The notes below the pieces were generated by a model, which was not told the origin of the DNA, did not search any database, and saw only the letters and a program-made list of their open reading frames with translations. From the NCBI GenBank assembly GCA_963281155.1, contig CAUJLY010000006.1, forward strand, positions 8,060,001-8,124,000: a DNA stretch of 64,000 bases, read 5' to 3'. Positions within the stretch are counted from its first letter, which is position 1. Each line of letters starts with the position of its first letter. This stretch comes from Rhabditophanes sp. KR3021 (taxonomy: Eukaryota; Nematoda; Chromadorea; Rhabditida; Alloionematidae). The position numbers and the translations under genes were made by a program. Below, in pieces: positions 1-11,030 of the stretch.

Positions 1-702
1 TGACAAGGTAACTGTTCCATGTCCAATCATCCATGTACACAGAAAAAGGGTAAGGATTACAGATAATGTTTTCATGACAACATTATAACTTGACAAGGAA
101 GAATCTTCCTTGCCGTTATTTGATTTTGACATTTTTATTTTACATCCAACAAACGAAGTAACATATACGATCAGCACAATGACATTACATATCATCGTTG
201 AAAGGTTCCATGTTTTGACTTGATTACCCAACGCAGTCAAAGGATTACAAATAGGGACCGTTTCTTCAACATTTGTAAGGAAAGCAAGAGCGACTAAAAT
301 AAATCCAGGAATAAATGAAATCGCAACAAATAGAATGCAATAATTTGTTGTGTGAATTTTCATATATTTTATTGGGTAGTACAAACAATATAAGCGGTCT
401 ATAGCAATTCCTAGCATAAAAAAGGCTGTAACCTCGAGAGTAACCATATAAACGCATATCTCTCTTAAACATTGAAAACTCGTCATACTGCTATTTCCAG
501 TTGCAACTTGAGTTGCTTTAAACATTTCAAAAAGAATGTTTATTACGTCAATTGCGGCTAAAATAGCAACTAAGATTCCGCACTTCGAACGAATTTGCTC
601 ATGTCGGACTGTAGCTGTTACCAGAAGCAAATTTCCGAATAAACCAAATGTACCTATTCCATAGATAGCAGAAAACATGATGATCATAGCAATATCAACC
701 AT
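1..702 (-). CDS. 7TM chemoreceptor, srsx-like (partial, 3' end off window)
   Basis: An open frame runs from an ATG at 702 to the left edge of the window without a stop, giving 234 residues with no intron. Hydrophobic segments alternate with short loops as in a rhodopsin-like receptor. After the first helix comes FGNLLLVTATVRH, then RSKCGILVAILAAIDVIN, and helix 3 ends in GIAIDRLYCLYYPIKY, the position of the DRY-like motif in the nematode Srsx family. A conserved Cys precedes helix 3 and another Cys lies in the second extracellular loop. Helices 1-6 are present and the end of helix 6 and helix 7 lie outside the window. The role inferred from the family is chemosensory or peptide G-protein signalling at the plasma membrane. 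The frame stays open upstream of the chosen Met for about 36 codons but contains no other ATG. Another rhodopsin-class family cannot be excluded. Confidence 0.82.
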   Translation of the reverse strand, partial: MVDIAMIIMFSAIYGIGTFGLFGNLLLVTATVRHEQIRSKCGILVAILAAIDVINILFEMFKATQVATGNSSMTSFQCLREICVYMVTLEVTAFFMLGIAIDRLYCLYYPIKYMKIHTTNYCILFVAISFIPGFILVALAFLTNVEETVPICNPLTALGNQVKTWNLSTMICNVIVLIVYVTSFVGCKIKMSKSNNGKEDSSLSSYNVVMKTLSVILTLFLCTWMIGHGTVTLS

Positions 703-1083
703 TTTGGAAGCAATACTAGTTCCGAAGATTAATGAAATAATTGAAAAGTTCGTATCTTTAAGAAAGCAATTACGCAGGTTGGCAAATTTGATACCATTCT
801 CATGGTATTGTCAAAGTTATTACACGAGTTGGAAATTTATCAGTATATTCTCACGCTTGAGCAAATTGTGAACCTAATAAGTTTATAGCCATCTGAGTTT
901 TATATAAATAAAAGCGATGTTTGATATGAAATATGTTCATAAGATTTATTGCGTATTTTCATGTGAGTGTTACAAATTATCATAATTGCAATTACTTCTA
1001 TATTACAACAACTACAAAACTCAAACACATGCACTTGCTTTGAGAATTTATTTAAATACATAATGACTTTGATTAGAGTTTAA
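703..1083. other. Intergenic spacer, nothing recognised
   Basis: A+T-rich spacer between the 5' end of the receptor and the 3' end of the lipase. No gene or RNA recognised. Confidence 0.6.
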
Positions 1084-2449
1084 TTAACCCCAAGTAAAAA
1101 TTGATTTTATATCTGTAATTGTATTTTTAAACCAATTATTCACACCTGTAAAGTCGATGTTTCCAATTTTGTTTGTTTTTGTTGTTGCAACAATTCCTTC
1201 CGCGGAAGTGTAAGGATACGCAGAATTATTATAGATCGCCACATCTGATTCATTGGAAATTAACTCTTCAGTAGCTTCAAGTCCTTCTTGGCATCCCAAA
1301 TAACCCCATGATACGACTTTATGATTGAAATAATGTCTATGAATGGTCATAAAGTCTTCATATTGATTAAGGGGGTATTTTAAAAGGTCGCTGCACGTCA
1401 TATCTTCATTTTTTGGATTTCCTAAGCATTCCTTAAAAGTGTCTGTTTCTTTAAAACCATTGGCATACCAAATTTCAGTTCCGTGATGGTATGGAAATTC
1501 ACCACCATTTGGATCGCATGCTTTGCTATCGGTTTTTGCATCGTTTAATGGTGAATTGTCGTCTTTTTTGCATGCTAAAATATTTATACAAATTCATACA
1601 TATTAAGCTTGAACATACGGGGAAGATGAGGTATAATATCTTTTGAATGAACAACTCTGAAACTATTTGGTACAAGGCGATCAAAATTTTGGCTGAAGGA
1701 AACCGTCCCGACTCTCGGTTCACCTATAACGAGTAAATAAAATTGCTGCAAAGAGAACTTACCAAATGTAACTAATCTGATTTTATCACTAGTTTTATAT
1801 CCTTCGATTTGTACTCTCATTGATGCCAATGCTGCTAAGGCACCACCCAAAGAATGACTGAAAAATTCTAAATTTATTTTTATTTGATGCTTACCCTGTA
1901 ACAACAAGATTGAAGTCTTGATATTCTGGAACTTCAAATATCTTGACAACAGAACTCCATAAGGTGTTATGTGCTTTAAAGAAATACTTATGTACCTGTA
2001 AAGGGATTATATCTACCACTGGCGTTTTACATACCTTTCCGAATCCGTAGAAATCAACACCTCCAGCAAGTGTGGTAATTCCTTCGCGAAGCAGTTGATC
2101 AGATGTATCAGTTCCTCTGAAGACGAGTATAATTTTTCTTTCTTTCACAGAAACAAGTGAATAAAATGAGCAAGTATTACCACCATTGTCGCATTGTGGA
2201 GAAGCAAAATCGTACATTGTGTAATTTTGATCAGGAGTAAAAGTTCTAAAGATTCATAACTAAAAGACTTATAAATGTGGTTTACCTTGCAACACACGGC
2301 GAAGGTTTTAGTGAATATGCTCCAGCAGACAATTTTAGTAACTCCTTAGCTTCATCCTGATTATACGATGTTTGTTGAGTGGCACTTGGTTGCTGGCATG
2401 AACCAATAATAAATAATGTACATACAATTACAAAACTGAATGTTCTCAT
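1084..2449 (-). CDS. Secreted class 3 (fungal-type) lipase, 6 exons
   Basis: Exons 2449-2286, 2245-2035, 1995-1895, 1857-1763, 1723-1619 and 1574-1084 join in frame to 388 residues. A signal peptide (MRTFSFVIVCTLFIIGSC) suggests secretion. The alpha/beta-hydrolase core is visible in order: FRGTDTSD (oxyanion strand), the nucleophile elbow TGHSLGGALAAL, VTFGEPRVGT, and HSKDIIPHLPP around the catalytic Asp region. The C-terminal part carries PYHHGTEIWY, which supplies the likely catalytic His, and a Cys-rich tail (CLGNPKNEDMTCSD), both typical of nematode lipase_3 proteins. Expected role: hydrolysis of acylglycerols or other esters in the gut lumen or extracellular space. All introns are 37-44 bp with gt...ag ends. 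A TATA-like TATAAATA lies about 60 bp upstream of the ATG on the minus strand. Confidence 0.92.
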
Positions 2450-4618
2450 TTTATTCAAATCAAAATATACTTTCGCGCAAAAGCAATAGTATTATAAAGT
2501 TTTGCTATTTATATACGCACAATGCAAATATATGCATACAAGCACAAATGACGTTTTTTAAAAGCAGCTCTCTAAATATTATAACTAAGGCTTAAGTCGA
2601 AACTTTTTTTCTTCACAAATCACTTCCCATTTCTGAGTTAACAGTTGCACAAACTCAAATCTATTAAAATTAGGGTAGCAAGTTCATTGGAGGTTACAGT
2701 GATTCACTGATTTGATTTTTTATATAAATACATAAAATCATAATCCATTGTTGAAAACTTCTATCCTCAATGTTGGTCGACTTTTTATGGTGTAATTATA
2801 GCAGAATGGTTGATTCTGTTTCATTTTTGACATTAAAATAAACACAAAACTTTGGGAAAATTGTGTCATTTTTGTATAAGTTGAATAATCTTTGAATAAA
2901 TGTACTGCCTTTTTATTCGGAATGTTAGCATGTTTAAATATTTATTGAACTTTATCAAACTTCAAAGAATTGAATATATCTACAAGAGAATAACATCATT
3001 AGTAATAAGTTTTTTGAAATGGAATTTTAAAATGTTTATCTTTTAAAAGTAACCTTAAGACATTAGTTTATGTCTTATAGATCATACAAAATAAACTAAT
3101 CTAATTAAATTGTGATTTTAGGGAGTTGGTCAAATAAAACTAATGTATATTCATGAAACAATATTAACTTCTTGCATAAATAACGTTTCAAACTTTTTAT
3201 ATTTCATTGAAAATTAGAAAATCAGCGTTTGAGCAAGATATTTCACCTTTAATAATTTCATATCTCAACTTCTTGCATTATGGAACTACATTAAGCGCCT
3301 TTGATAATACGGATTTTCTACAATTACCTCATTTGAATATACTTAATGTTACGCATAAACTTATGTTATACAGAATCTTCATATTACATCGAATGATAGT
3401 TGATGCCTTGATTCTGAAGAAAAGTAAGAGAAAGGCTTTTAAAGCTAACTGCTGCAAAAGAAACGTTATTACTTCCTAATTGGACTCCAACGACGTTATA
3501 TACTGCAATCCTGAATTATTCCTAAAGATTAGAGAAACAAAGACAAAAAAGCAAGAAAGCAATGATATAAATAATTTCGTTACGTGGAAGAACAAACTAT
3601 TTATATTCCTTTTAATTATATCATTTATAATATTTGCGTGTTTCTCTTTATATTAAAGAGATATTTTTGTGAGAAGATGTCAATAAATTAAATTAATACT
3701 GCCTTAGAAAATCTGGAAAAGTAGATTTTGTATTAAAGCACTGCATTCGAGATATTTTACAACATTGATTTTGTTTGCCATGTTCTAGTCTTGTTATTTT
3801 GTTATGGAAACACAGATGTTGTTTCTGATTTCTCGAGCCTATTTGTTTAGAACATTATCAGAGTATATTCCGTCGACTTTGAGAGTAAAACAGTTCGTGG
3901 GAATCAGTTTGGGAATAGCTGAGAAGACGGAAGCGATTGTAGAGTTCTTAAATATGTGCACACCATTAATATTAGGTAAAAATAAATCTACCAAACCTGG
4001 TAATCGTATCGAAAATTCCAAATCAACATTCAGCTGATTCGAATAATTGTGAATAATGTGTGCACATATTCAGCTGGAGAATCGGCATGTACATAAGATA
4101 TAATATACAAGTTTTTCCCAATCTTAAATTACGGCACATCTAATTTGCTTTAAAGTACTAAGTCTTGTTAAATATCATCTATTATTCATCTCAGTTGCTT
4201 TCAAAGAGATGTTTGGAATAATGAGTACGCATATTCAAACTTGTTCTAGTAAATTAGCATTTGTAAGTATTCCCAAGATTGTTACATAATCAGAATCACT
4301 TCTTTACCTTTTCAAATACTTCGCAACGATGTTGCGATAAAGAATGTTATATTTTCCATAACATATGCCGATCATCATTTGTTTACTGATCCGACAACTA
4401 CACTACAATGACTACAACTACACTACAAAGATTATTTCCTTTTAACTTTATAGTTTGATTTTTTTACCTTAGATCAGACGCAAGTCTTTCAATACCGATG
4501 TTTAGATAAACATAGGTCACTTATATAAAAAACAATTAGAGAATAGCGATCATTGTTCCTATATAACATTAAAACGTGGTTTTGTTTTCAATTTATTATT
4601 TAGTTACTTTTAGGCGTA
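2450..4618. other. Gene-poor spacer
   Basis: About 2.2 kb between the divergent lipase and the ECH1 gene. It holds several 60-90 codon open frames, about what chance gives at this A+T content. One (3207-3476) continues after a single TAA into a hydrophobic tail ending at 3653 and is discussed as a finding. No RNA gene seen. Confidence 0.5.
4394..4433. repeat. Short direct repeat, two 20-bp units
   Basis: Two adjacent 20-bp units beginning acaactacactacaa, the second with changes in its last five bases. Probably a simple replication-slippage duplication upstream of the ECH1 gene. Confidence 0.6.
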
Positions 4619-5580
4619 ATGTTATCTTTAATTAAAAATAGAGTTACATTGTTAGGATCTGTTAAGAGATTATGTTCTTCTAACTTGCATTTTGAACCTG
4701 CTATGCCTCAATTGAAAGATATCAAGTTAAACCAAATCGACAAGGCTGTTTTCAATGTGGAGCTTAATAGGCCAAACCAAAGAAATGCTTTTACAATGGA
4801 TCTTTGGAGGTAATAAACAATACATTTTTTACTTATTATGAACGCTTGTTTTGTAGGGAGCTTAAAGCAGTCATAGACTATTTGGCTTATCATCCACCAT
4901 GTAGATCAATTGTGTTATCAGCAGCTGGGAAATCCTTCACAGCAGGAATTGATTTAAAAGAGGCCTTTTCAAAGTTAACAGCTTTGACTCAAGATGATAG
5001 CATAGATATTGCTAGAAGAAGTAGGAAAATAATGATTCTTATTTCCCAAATGCAAGATTGTTTCACGGCTCTTGAGAAATGTCCAAAGCCAATTGTATCA
5101 GCTATCCATTCTCATTGTATTGGAGCAGGAATAGATTTAATTCTTGCCTCAGACATCAGATATGCTTCAAAAGATTCTGTCTTTTCAATTAAAGAAGTTG
5201 ACGTTGGAATGACAGCTGATGTTGGAACATTGAACCGAATTCAAAAGGTCGTAGCTAATGATTCGTTGACACGCGAGTTAGCTTACACTGGGCGCAATTT
5301 TTATGCAGATGAAGCTTTATCCTATGGATTAGTATCAAGACTTTTTGACACACCAGACCAATGCAAACAAGCAGCAATTGAAACTGCAATCTTAATCAGT
5401 CAAAAATCGCCAATAGCCGTTCAAGGAACTAAAGTGGTTTTGAACCATGCACGCAATCATTCAGTCGAAGACTCATTGGAGTTCATCAAGTATTGGAATG
5501 CTTCGCAGTTAATTACTGAAGATATTGTGAAAGCTAATATGGGTTCGAAAGAAAAAGGTTCTCAATTTAGTGATGTTTAA
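4619..5580 (+). CDS. ech-1-like: Delta(3,5)-delta(2,4)-dienoyl-CoA isomerase, 2 exons
   Basis: Exons 4619-4809 and 4857-5580 give 304 residues. This crotonase-fold enzyme isomerises 3,5-dienoyl-CoA to 2,4-dienoyl-CoA during beta-oxidation of unsaturated fatty acids. The oxyanion-hole segment AAGKSFTAGIDL and the second CoA loop SAIHSHCIGAGIDLILASDIR are intact. The three acidic residues of the ECH1 active site are present at the expected spacing: Asp157 (GAGIDL), Glu177 and Asp185 (KEVDVGMTADVGTL). The N-terminus (MLSLIKNRVTLLGSVKRLC) looks like a mitochondrial presequence. The C-terminus ends in FSDV, so the peroxisomal SKL signal of mammalian ECH1 is missing. A tttag/ttttag acceptor lies just before the ATG, consistent with trans-splicing. 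The next gene on the same strand starts 142 bp after the stop. Confidence 0.93.
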
Positions 5581-5721
5581 TTTCAAATAATAAGAGTTAC
5601 ACGAGTATAAATCTAAACTTCCTTGTATTTTTTGAGCCAAAAACGGTTATATCTATTTAATATCTTTAAACAAACCTTAATTAACTTGTTAATTTTTTTA
5701 ATCTAGCTTTAGAACGTAACG

Positions 5722-6978
5722 ATGATAAAGAACGTAGGGTAAGTTGAAGGCACAATAAACTAATAGACTTTTAATTTCAGAAGATTCGCAAACAAGACAG
5801 CCATAATCACTGGCGCTTCAAGAGGCATTGGTAAAGAAATTGCTCTCAAGCTTGCTGCCGATGGAGCCAATATTGTTGTCGCTGCAAAAACAGCGATAGC
5901 CCACCCCAAGCTCCCAGGAACAATTTATACTGCTGCCAAAGAAATCGAAGCTGCTGGAGGGCAAGCATTAGCATGTGTGGTTGACGTTCGCGATGAAAGC
6001 TCCATCGATGCATGTATCAAGGCAACACTCGACAAGTTTGGAGGAATAGACATGTTAATCAACAATGCCAGTGCTATTAGCTTAACTGGGACACTAGAAA
6101 CTTCAATGAAGACATATGACTTAATGCACCAAGTTAATGTTAGAGGGACATATTTGATGTCTCAAAAATGTATCCCTCATTTGAAGAAATCAAGTAATCC
6201 ACATATCCTCAATATTTCACCACCATTGCTTATGAAATCAAAGTGGTTTTCTGGACATGTCGCTTATACAATGACAAAGTTTGGAATGTCTATGTGTGTC
6301 TTAGGAATGCATGAAGAATTGAAGGAAGACCGTATTGGTGTTAATGCTTTGTGGCCAAGATCAGCTATTTGGACCAGTGCTATGGATATGCTTTCCAGCG
6401 GGGAAGGCCAAGCAGGTTCAAGAAAACCCACCATTATGGCTGATTGTGCATATGCCATGCTAGGAAGAGATTCATCTAAATTCACTGGAAATTTCATGAT
6501 GGATGAAGATTTGTTACGTGAAGAAGGAATTAAAAACTTTGATGCTTATGATTGCGTTCCGGGAAGTGAGATTATCTTGGACTTCTTTATACCTGATGAA
6601 GAATCTCACAAAGATGCAAGAACCATTCAAAAGTTTGTTTCTGACCATGATATTGACAAAGTAATTAGTAACCTTGGGTCACTCATTACGCCAGACATTT
6701 GCAAAAAAATTAACGCAAAATACCAAGTAAAAATTCAAAAACAGGATAAACCACCTTTGTATGTATTACTTGATTTAGTAGATGGAAAAGTTGAAAAGAA
6801 AAAGATTGAAAAGCCAGACGTTACTCTAACTGTTGGCGATTTTGATTTTATTCAAATTTTTTCAGGAAAAATGGATGCAGCTAAAGCTGCCATGACAGGA
6901 GTAATGACCTTCAAAGGGGATGTTAAGAAACTTATGGCTCTTAAAGATATAGGTTCAGTTTTTAGATCAAAGCTTTGA
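5722..6978 (+). CDS. hsdl-2-like: Hydroxysteroid dehydrogenase-like protein 2 (SDR + SCP2), 2 exons
   Basis: A 17-nt first exon (5722-5738) is joined to 5781-6978, giving 404 residues, near the usual HSDL2 length. The N-terminal short-chain dehydrogenase has TGASRGIGKEIA (cofactor binding), LINNASAISL, the serine region HILNISPPL and the catalytic YTMTK. The C-terminal about 110 residues form an SCP2 sterol-carrier domain (LLDLVDGKVEKKK, GDFDFIQIFSGKMDAAKAAMTG, FKGDVKKLMAL). The protein ends in Arg-Ser-Lys-Leu, a canonical type 1 peroxisomal targeting signal. The family acts in peroxisomal or mitochondrial fatty-acid metabolism and its exact substrate is unsettled. An acceptor (ctttag) sits 11 bases before the ATG. 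With only 142 bp to the upstream isomerase stop, the two genes may form an operon. Confidence 0.93.
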
Positions 6979-7264
6979 TTTATTTTGATATACATATTAT
7001 GATTATTTATCTTTACTTGTCTTTAAAATAAATAAGTAACTTTGCAACGCGAATTTCCAATCTAAAACTCTTTATAATTTGACACACATCAATGAAATGC
7101 AAAGATCAATTGAATATTGTAAAACAAAATAGTTCACTTGTGTGTGGTTAATATGCGCATTTGTCAGGCAATCTTTTAAAAGGTAAAAATCAAATGATGA
7201 TCAATATTTATTCATCAGTTGCATTAAATTTTTAACCAATATATTTATATAACGTTTTATAGTT

Positions 7265-8650
7265 ATGGCTAGTCGATTGGTTCGGTTTTCTTCTCAGAAG
7301 CCTATTGAACATGAGTCTTTTGAGGTGGAGGAGGAGGATGTTCAAGCTGAGGCAATCTCTAATATTTTCAAACTTCAATTACCACCTATCTTGGATGAGA
7401 ATGACTACAAGTTTGATTTGCACACTGCAGCTTCAATAGATAAGGAATCAGTAGAGGCTATACTGCAATCAAAGTCAAATTTAGCAAAGGTAAATATGTC
7501 GAATGTTGCCCAATGGACTCCGTTGATGTATGCCGCTCGGCTAGGTCATGATTCTATTTGTGAGGTTCTTAAGAATAAAGGTGCTTTGATGGATATCAGA
7601 AACAATAAAGGCCAAACAGCTTTGATGCTGGCTGCTGCTTGTGGACATGAAAATACTATTAAGTTTATACTCAAACAAAAGGAAGTTAAAATAAATCTTC
7701 AAGATAAGTATGGATGTACGGCATTACATTATGCCGTTCAGAATGATATGCTTACAACTGTGGAACTATTGATAGCCAAAAATGCTGATGTTAATATTTC
7801 TGATCTTAGCGGAATGACCCCTACCTTAGATGCCTGTCTTGTTGGAAAAGAAGCCCTGTTGAAACTGTTACTTAAAAAGGGAGGCATTGTAACAAAAACG
7901 AACAGTAAGGGGGAGAATGGAGTTGTGTTGGCTTCTGATTATCCTGCTATATTGAATGTTCTCAGGAAGCATGGGATAAACACAAATATTGAAAGAGTTG
8001 ATCCACCACCTGTATTCATTTCATCTCCCACACCTGCAAATATTCCGTCCATCGTGAAGGCAACATCCAAACCGGATTATTCAATTACCGAGATACTTAA
8101 AATGTTAAAACTTGAAAAGTATCAATCTATATTTGAACAAAATCAAATTGACATGACCACATTTTTCATGTTAGAAGATAACGATTTAAAAGAGATGGGA
8201 ATAACAGCTTTCGGGCCAAAAACCAAGTTACTTAATCTTATCAAAGGTTACATAGATACTGGTAGCATCAACTTAGTGCTCGAGGAAAGTTCAAGAGAAA
8301 TGAGTATGGGAAATAATGAAATAAATCAAATTAATTTCCAGGTAAGCTTTATTTTGATACATGCACTAAAAATATTGTTTTAGCTCAACAATGACTTACA
8401 AATGACTCGTCAACAATTAAACGAACTTGAAATGGATTTCTCTAGAAAATGTGATATAATCAACAATCAAAAGGCTGAACTTGAAAAATTGAGTATGCTT
8501 CAAAATAGTGTATTTTCAAAAGTAACAAACCTAAAGAATGAACTAGATAGGGAACAAAATGATATGACAGAAGAAGTACAATTAAGAATGACTCGTGTTA
8601 AATTACAAAATATTCTGGAGTTAATTGAATCTTCCAAATTACATGATTAA
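7265..8650 (+). CDS. Ankyrin-repeat, SAM and coiled-coil protein, 2 exons
   Basis: Exons 7265-8341 and 8384-8650 encode 447 residues. After an acidic N-terminus, about four ankyrin repeats run from roughly residue 75 to 210 (TPLMYAARLGHDSICEVL, GQTALMLAAACGHENTIKFI, GCTALHYAVQNDMLTTVELL, GMTPTLDACLVGKEALLKLL). A SAM domain follows at about 275-335 (ITEILKMLKLEKYQSIFEQN, LKEMGITAFGPKTKLLNLI). The end, split by the intron, is a heptad-rich coiled coil (QLNELEMDF, KAELEKLSML). The ANK-SAM order matches ANKS3 (ciliary complexes) and ASZ1/GASZ (germline piRNA factor), and a coiled-coil end resembles the latter. I cannot choose between them and no membrane anchor is visible. It is probably a cytoplasmic scaffold. 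A gttttatag acceptor precedes the ATG. Confidence 0.88.
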
Positions 8651-8703
8651 ATAAAAACTAATATAATTTACGATTAAATCTTTTTATTTTTAAGTGACTA
8701 ACA

Positions 8704-9885
8704 TTAACGTTGTTTAATTAAAATTTTTTCAATAAGGGTGATTTCTTGTTCTAGGGTTGAAATTTGTTGTCTTAAGATATTATTTTGCCTGAGTTCAACT
8801 TCGATGTCTTTGTCAAAGCGTTTCTTGGCCTCTTTTTGCCTTTGACGGTACCTCGCAGCAGCTTCATTATTTTGCTGGCGTTTTCTCTGCAAAATCATTT
8901 CAGGTGATTCATCAACTAGATCTTCTACCTTTTTCTGTGTTCTATTTTTGTTAGACATTGGAAATGGAAAGACGGATGATTCCTTCATTGTGGCAAGGAC
9001 GATCTTAATGACTTGCTCAACACTTAAATTACTGTTTTGTGAATTGAAAAAGGGCGAGATTCTATCCGAAATGCTCTGAGCTAATGGAACGGCTACTGCT
9101 TCCATTTCTTGTTGAAGGACTAGAGGAGGCGTTAATGGTTGCTGTTGATTAATGATAGCAGGCGAAACAACTGAATGATGTTGACAGGTTGGACAATTCA
9201 TAAGAGTAGCTGGTGGTGATGCTAAAGGTTGATGACATGGTAGGGGTTGTTGTTGCTCTACATATCCTGTCATATTATTGCTGCCGTCAAAGTTGTTATT
9301 GATCATATAATTATTTTTTTCGAATTCAGCACATTCACACTTTATTTCATTAAATATTTCCATTGGTGATTGGATTTGGTGATGGTGGTTGTTTAATGAA
9401 TTAGCAGATGCATTATTTGATGGTGGCATAGAATCGACGATGTGGGCATTGGCCAAATTAATTCCTAGATTGATTGCAGACTCATAGCATTCAGATTCGG
9501 GATATCTCAATTGTGGGGAAGGAATGTGAGATATAGGCGATGAAGTATGGGATGAGAACTGGTGGTAAATCGGGCTAACAGGCTGTTGCAGCTGTTGGGG
9601 ATGGTGCTGTTGTGGGTGAAGATGGTGTGGAATGTTGTAATTCTGATGATACATTGATGAAGACGACGTTCCAGTAGTGTCCTGATCATACATATAATGC
9701 GGTGCAGGACTTCTGTAAACAGGATCTTCTTCATAATTTGCTAAAATAATTTTTGCGATAATCTTTAAGAGAAGTTAAAAAAGGAACGTACTTGTATGCA
9801 CTTTACTTGGCTTAAATTTAAAATTAAAGATACTGGAAAATAACGATCTTTGCATTAAATCATCTGCTGATGGTGGAGCAGCCAT
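8704..9885 (-). CDS. ATF4-like bZIP transcription factor, 2 exons
   Basis: Exons 9885-9792 and 9740-8704 encode 376 residues. The long middle part is rich in His, Gln, Pro, Ser and Asn (for example HHLHPQQHHPQQLQQP), as in activation regions. The last about 60 residues are a bZIP domain: basic region QRKRQQNNEAAARYRQRQKEAKKRF split by N-x2-AA-x-RYR, then a leucine-zipper heptad through LRQQISTLEQEITLIEKIL. The NNEAAARYRQRQK signature is that of the ATF4 group, which binds CRE/AARE-type sites and drives the amino-acid-starvation and integrated stress response. A six-codon upstream ORF lies in the 5' leader (9909-9929), in line with translational control known for ATF4 genes. It is convergent with the ANK/SAM gene, with only about 50 bp between stop codons. 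Orthology to C. elegans ATF-4 is an inference. Confidence 0.85.
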
Positions 9886-9908
9886 AATAAAGTGTAAGAT
9901 TATAATAT

Positions 9909-9929
9909 TTATGATCTCGTTATACTCAT
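9909..9929 (-). promoter_or_regulatory. Upstream ORF in leader of the ATF4-like gene
   Basis: A six-codon ORF (ATG, five sense codons, TAA) on the minus strand, ending 23 nt before the main ATG at 9885. Short uORFs govern ATF4 translation in animals. Whether the mature 5' end includes this one depends on the trans-splice or start site, which I cannot fix. Confidence 0.4.
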
Positions 9930-10668
9930 AAAAAGTATAGTCGTTACTTTTAAAAAATATAATGCACACCAAAAAATAGTACGCACTTTATTAATTAACT
10001 GTTATGACGACAATGAAAGCGAGAGAAACACCCATTAACAAGAAAGTGTTTAAGGAAATTTTAAAATTTAAACTGTCATTAACCATTTTCCCAATGAATT
10101 ATCAATAGTTATCATAAAGTTTTGTTGGTATTCTTATCACCGCAGTGATAGACCCAAAAAGAAAGGCAATAGCATGAAAGGGGTACATTTTATAAAATCG
10201 TTCTTTAAGGTGTATGCTATGATGTGAGAGACGACTAACAGTTTTTGAATTAATAGAAGGAAAATATATTAATCTGATAGCATAAACAGAGAAATCAAAA
10301 TATTCTGCTCTTTTTTAGGATACTTAAGTAATAAATGTAGTATGATTTGTGTGATACACTTTTAACATTCTTTACAAACCACAGGATTTTGGTAACAGAC
10401 ACTTGCTCAGAATCTGTTTGATAAAAAAACTTGATAATGCATCTTACATCACTCGAATACAGTGTTAGCGAGATTTATTAGGTGGTGTTAGTTGGTAATC
10501 TAATTAGTTGATAAAAACAAGTAATTGAACTTTGCACGATACGTTATCAACAAATCTTTAATTAATCACAAAAAATAAAATTTAATGATTAAAAGCTTTT
10601 ATTTATTGTTAAAAACTTGTGTTACTTTGAGACAAATGAAATTCATGGTCATATTAGCTTCCAAGCTA
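9930..10668. other. Intergenic spacer, upstream of the bZIP gene
   Basis: A+T-rich spacer that should hold the promoter of the minus-strand bZIP gene and the 3' end of the small secreted peptide gene. No further feature recognised. Confidence 0.5.
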
Positions 10669-11030
10669 TTATTCTTCTGGACTTTCGTAACAAACACAGG
10701 TTGGGAGAACGAAGTCATGTATACTAAAGATATAAATTAATTTAAATAAGTAGTTATAATTGTTTATTTACTTACACATGACACTTGATGTTGCTTCTGT
10801 AGCAAATGTGTTTTAAAACTTGGCAATCGTGAACACTAATACAATGCTTGTTGGTTACATATTTGTCACCTATGCTTTCGTGCATGATGATATCTTTCTG
10901 AATTTTTTACAAAATTAGTTTAAATTAGACTTAAACTTACGCTTCTTTTAGTGATAACATGCTTGGTCAAAACTGACTCAATAAGGATTAAGAAGCAAAC
11001 ACTTAAGTAGAGATATTTAATAATCTTCAT
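10669..11030 (-). CDS. Small secreted six-cysteine peptide, 3 exons
   Basis: Exons 11030-10941, 10897-10776 and 10723-10669 join in frame (90+122+55 nt) to 88 residues. No single exon is long enough to stand out as an ORF. All four splice sites are canonical (gtaagt donors; aaattcag and tctttag acceptors). The protein begins with a clear signal peptide (MKIIKYLYLSVCFLILIESVL), followed by a dibasic KR and a short linker. The mature part has six cysteines spaced C-x5-C-x6-C-x6-C-x10-C-x1-C. The size and layout suggest an extracellular disulphide-rich peptide. The spacing does not match the CS-alpha-beta defensin pattern and I do not recognise the family. Function unknown. Confidence 0.7.
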
